DNA of 64,000 bases from Diospyros lotus (taxonomy: Eukaryota > Streptophyta > Magnoliopsida > Ericales > Ebenaceae): the NCBI RefSeq assembly GCF_014633365.1, contig NC_068352.1, positions 27,251,310-27,315,309 on the forward strand, in the 5' to 3' direction. A program made the position numbers and the translations under genes. The notes under the pieces were generated by a model. That model was not told the DNA's origin, did not search any database, and saw nothing but the letters and a program-made list of their open reading frames with translations. This document shows, piece by piece, positions 61,071-64,000 of the stretch (positions within the stretch are counted from its first letter, which is position 1; the number at the start of each line of letters is the position of its first letter).

Positions 61071-62565
61071 TGTAACACCCCGTAAATGGTAATTTAATTG
61101 AATTTCGGGGTAATTTAATTTAAAAGGAATATTAAAATAACTTGTTGTTATAAATAAAAATAAATTATGTGAATTATGTGGATTTAAGGAAATAAGAAAT
61201 TAGGATAATTAATTATGTTATTTTAGAAAAAAATTGGAATAAGAAAAAAAATGAAATAAATTAAATTGTGGAATTTTTAGAAGTTTCGGGCGTTAGTGTA
61301 ATTAATTAAGGGGGTGTGTGTGTGATTTATGGAAATTTGGGGGTGATGGTGCGAATTCTAGAAAGGGCCGAAAATCACTTCAAATATAACGTAAGTTGTA
61401 TATAGGTTGAAGGTTGGTGCGGGCGCGAGCGGTCGCAAGCGAGGGTAGTCGTGGGCGAGGCGCGAGTTCAAATCCGTGGGTGTGCACGCTCGAGGCAAGG
61501 ATTTTGGCTGATTTTTAATCAGCCTAGGCGTCCGAAACAACACCGTTTCGATTGAGGCGGTGGCCTCCCTAGCGGCCGCTCCAATGCTGCCACGTGGCGC
61601 TCCCTCCTCCGCTCGTTTTTGGCCGAATTTAAAGCCCAATTCGGGCGTTCTTTTTACATATGAACAGCAGCAATTTTTGGAGAAAAACCAGCGTGCGCGA
61701 GCTCGAAATTTGGGAAATTTGGTGAAAAATTCAAATTAAATCCAGTTTAATTCAAGAGTTAATTTACCAGGTATGTAGACAAGCTAGTAATTAATATTCT
61801 GTACGGTCAGAATTTCTTTTAGAGCCCAATTTTGTTTATTTTGGCAAATAATTGGGATATTACAGTTTGTATAATTTTTATCATGTTAGGTTGAATCAAG
61901 CCTAAGGATATCTTCGTAAAAGCAAGTTCTTTATACCCTCCTTGTCGTTTCTTTCGTTGTCAATTTATTTGACCTCTCTTCGTTTGTTTCGGCCATTAAT
62001 AAATTATGGAATTTTAAACGGTTTGTTTTAAGAATTTAATTTATTTAACTAGTCTCAAGGGTTTTCTTCGTTGGTTGCCTACGGGGGTTTGTACCACCCC
62101 CAAGCCTGTGGGAATGATGTCGTACTCACCCGGGGCTAGGTTCTTAGTTGTTCGGGTATTATTATGGATTTTTAGTTGTTTATAGGCTAGAGCGATTGTG
62201 CAGTGGAGGCAAGGATCGGCTATTCGGTGATGGTGTGACTGTCGTACGGTCTATCTTAGGCCGTCAAATGGTCTTTCCTAGTCACTGACCGCTAACCGGT
62301 GCCAGGCACTACTGACTAGCTCTGCCGTTATGTGATTATAGCATGCCTGGTTATATTTTATTTTTGTTGCATGGTTTGGCGTGCACATAGGTACGGGCTG
62401 CATGTTGGGATTATCATGATTTGGTTATGTTTGGTCACGGACATCCTAGCTTGATTATGATGCATCCAGCACGGGCATATGCATCGCGTGTGGCTTACTA
62501 TGTGGGCGGATCATGGCCTGATGCCTGGATGTATGGGCGCCATGTATCACGTTGATGCTCATTAT
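61071..62565 (+). repeat. Gypsy-type LTR, partial (TGTAACACCCCG start)
   Basis: Begins TGTAACACCCCGTAAATGG directly in the copia RT codons, as do many plant gypsy LTRs. It contains GC-rich leader-like sequence (61400-61640) but no gag/pol. Its end is not visible: at about 62566 a hAT element begins. Whether it is a solo LTR or the start of a full element cannot be told. A short GTGTGTGTGTG run lies near 61314. Confidence 0.6.
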
Positions 62566-64000
62566 TAGGGGTGTGCACGGTGTGGTTTGGCCGGTCTAAA
62601 CCATTTTCAGCAAGTCAAACCGCAATCTGGTTTGGATGCGGCCAAACTGCACCAAACCGCACTGCATTTGCGGTCTGGTTTGGTGCGGTTTATCGCGGTT
62701 TGAAAATCTGGTACAAGTGTCTTAAAATCACTAAAAATGCTACTTAAAAATAGTAAATAAAGGCACAAATATTAGTAAATAAAGACAATCAAAGGTAAAT
62801 AAATAGAAACAAAAAATAAAGACAAAAGAGTATAATTCAACATATAACATTTCAACATTGAAAGCAAAAAATAACCTGTTTAGCAAAAAATTATGCAATT
62901 AACCTGTTTAGAAAATAAACAAATTATCAAATTAACTTGTTTAACAATGAATTATGAATTATGCAATTAAATTAACCTGTTTAGCAATGCAATTAACCTG
63001 TTTAGAAAATAACCTATTTAGCAGAAAATAACATATTCAACATTGAAAGTAGAAAATAACTTGTTCAACATTTCAACATACAACATCCAACCTGTTATAA
63101 ATAAACAAAACATGCCATAACATTGTTATAACCTATTCAACTATTTAGCAAAAATTCTATCCAACATATTCAGCAATTATAACCTGTATAACAATGAATT
63201 ATAGTTGGCAACCACCAATCATAACTAAGTATTTAGAGTCCAAAACGGCAAAAACATGCCACACAATAACGAAACCATTCAAAATAAGATAAGTTACAAT
63301 CCGATCAAAATACAAACTTAAAAGTTCAAAGTTCACAACACAACCACACATGCTCCAAGCCTCCAACTTCAACTTCATCACTAATCAATGTTTACAATAT
63401 TTGTTGTCATGGTGGACTTATCTGTAATATTAAGATAAACAATAAATTTAGAAAAATAAAATGTTAAAAGTTAATACAAACAAAATAATAAACATGTTTG
63501 ATGAGTAAATAAAAAATTACCAGATTCAACTGATTCATAAGTAGCATGCTCTTCTAATACTGAAGTCATATCCAATGGTAAAGACGTCCCTCTCAACCAA
63601 TTTTGGCAACAAATCAACGCTTCTACCATAGATGGACTCAATGAACTCCGAAAGCAATCAAGCACCCTACCTCCAGTGCTAAAAGCTGATTCGGAAGCAA
63701 CTGTTGACACTTGGATGGCAAGAACATCTCGAGCAATCTCTGATAGGATATGGTACTTTGATGAAGTTACCTTCCACCAATTCAATATATCAAAAATATT
63801 ATTTCTTATATCCTCATTAGGCTCAGCTAGGTACCTGTCAAGCTCATTTTTCATTTCAAAAGCATTATCTTCAATACATTCTTTCTCAAATTCATATTTG
63901 AACATGTTAACATCATCATCCTCATCAGAATCCACAACTGAAATCTTTTGTTCAGAACTTGTCCCACCCTGTTTATGTTCTCCTGATTGTCCATTTGAGT
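62566..64000 (-). mobile_element. hAT element (Ac-like, RICESLEEPER-type), left part only
   Basis: Begins TAGGGGTGTGCACGG, the terminus usual for plant Ac-like hAT elements. A dense block of GCGGTTTGG/CCAAACCGC words follows (62580-62710), then AT-rich non-coding DNA with repeated AACCTGTTTAGCAA words (62870-63190). The C-terminal transposase coding part begins at 63471. The other end and its TSD lie outside the window. Confidence 0.8.
63471..64000 (-). CDS. hAT transposase C-terminus (hATC dimerisation domain), partial
   Basis: The frame is open from the window edge to a stop at 63471. It contains an acidic stretch (DSDEDDDVNMF) and ELDRYLAEPNED, then FDILNWWKVTSSKYHILSEI, ARDVLAIQVSTVASESAFST, GGRVLDCFRSSLSP and MVEALICCQNWLRG. 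This is the classic hATC block of BED-zinc-finger RICESLEEPER-like transposases. No stop breaks this part, so the copy may be fairly intact. Confidence 0.92.
   Translation of the reverse strand, partial: SNGQSGEHKQGGTSSEQKISVVDSDEDDDVNMFKYEFEKECIEDNAFEMKNELDRYLAEPNEDIRNNIFDILNWWKVTSSKYHILSEIARDVLAIQVSTVASESAFSTGGRVLDCFRSSLSPSMVEALICCQNWLRGTSLPLDMTSVLEEHATYESVESGNFLFTHQTCLLFCLY

Noticed and set aside
61071..62565. Full gypsy element starting here
   Set aside because: No PBS, gag or pol seen before the hAT element begins; only an LTR-like start is supported.

Overview
This is nuclear DNA of a flowering plant, most likely a dicot-type (woody?) genome. The evidence is spliced plant genes with GT-AG introns, a plant clade-III glutamate receptor-like gene, a plant Spg1/Tem1-type GTPase, and abundant plant Ty1/copia, Ty3/gypsy, hAT and PIF/Harbinger elements. 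The species cannot be named from the sequence.

Four host genes were reconstructed by hand at splice-site level. (1) A TMEM97/sigma-2-receptor-like ER membrane protein lies on the minus strand (two exons, 810-3503). (2) A conserved plant protein of 101 aa lies on the plus strand, with exons at 4247-4402, 29739-29818 and 30278-30347, so its first intron is 25.3 kb for a 306-bp coding sequence. (3) A septum-promoting GTP-binding protein (SGP/Spg1/Tem1-like) lies on the minus strand (six exons, 32412-34456). (4) A GLR3.4-like glutamate receptor channel lies on the minus strand (six exons, 52099-57160). Genes 1 and 2 are divergent with 743 bp between start codons; genes 2 and 3 are convergent.

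Almost everything else is transposon, and many boundaries can be fixed by target-site duplications (TSDs). Inside the 25-kb intron lie: a hAT-type non-autonomous element (5805-6508); a decayed copia element (7615-20699) carrying a second hAT-type element (13218-13918) in its interior and a young, nearly intact gypsy element (15114-20481) in its right LTR; and an older chromodomain gypsy element of Del/Tekay type (20787-29622). A Tourist-like MITE sits in intron 2 (29977-30192).

From 36633 to 50149 is a 13.5-kb nest. A 3.3-kb hAT element with an MYM/TTF-type transposase has been split by a 2.67-kb solo LTR (37053-39725), a 2.19-kb solo LTR (40572-42760) and a 5.3-kb PIF/Harbinger element (43219-48539). 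The Harbinger element is itself split by a third LTR-like insert (about 44809-46113). Each level except the innermost has a matching TSD. The two SIRE-like LTR inserts carry dense arrays of CG-centred palindromes (TTTCGAAA in one, ATAGTCGACTAT in the other) that no coding feature explains. A hAT-type MITE (50206-50955) lies next to the nest. The right end holds a copia fragment cut by a gypsy-type LTR, and the start of an autonomous hAT element that runs off the window.

The genes are not an operon or pathway; they are independent plant genes in a repeat-rich region. No new protein system was found. The strongest leads are the TE-filled giant intron of the tiny gene, the multi-level nest, and the palindrome arrays.
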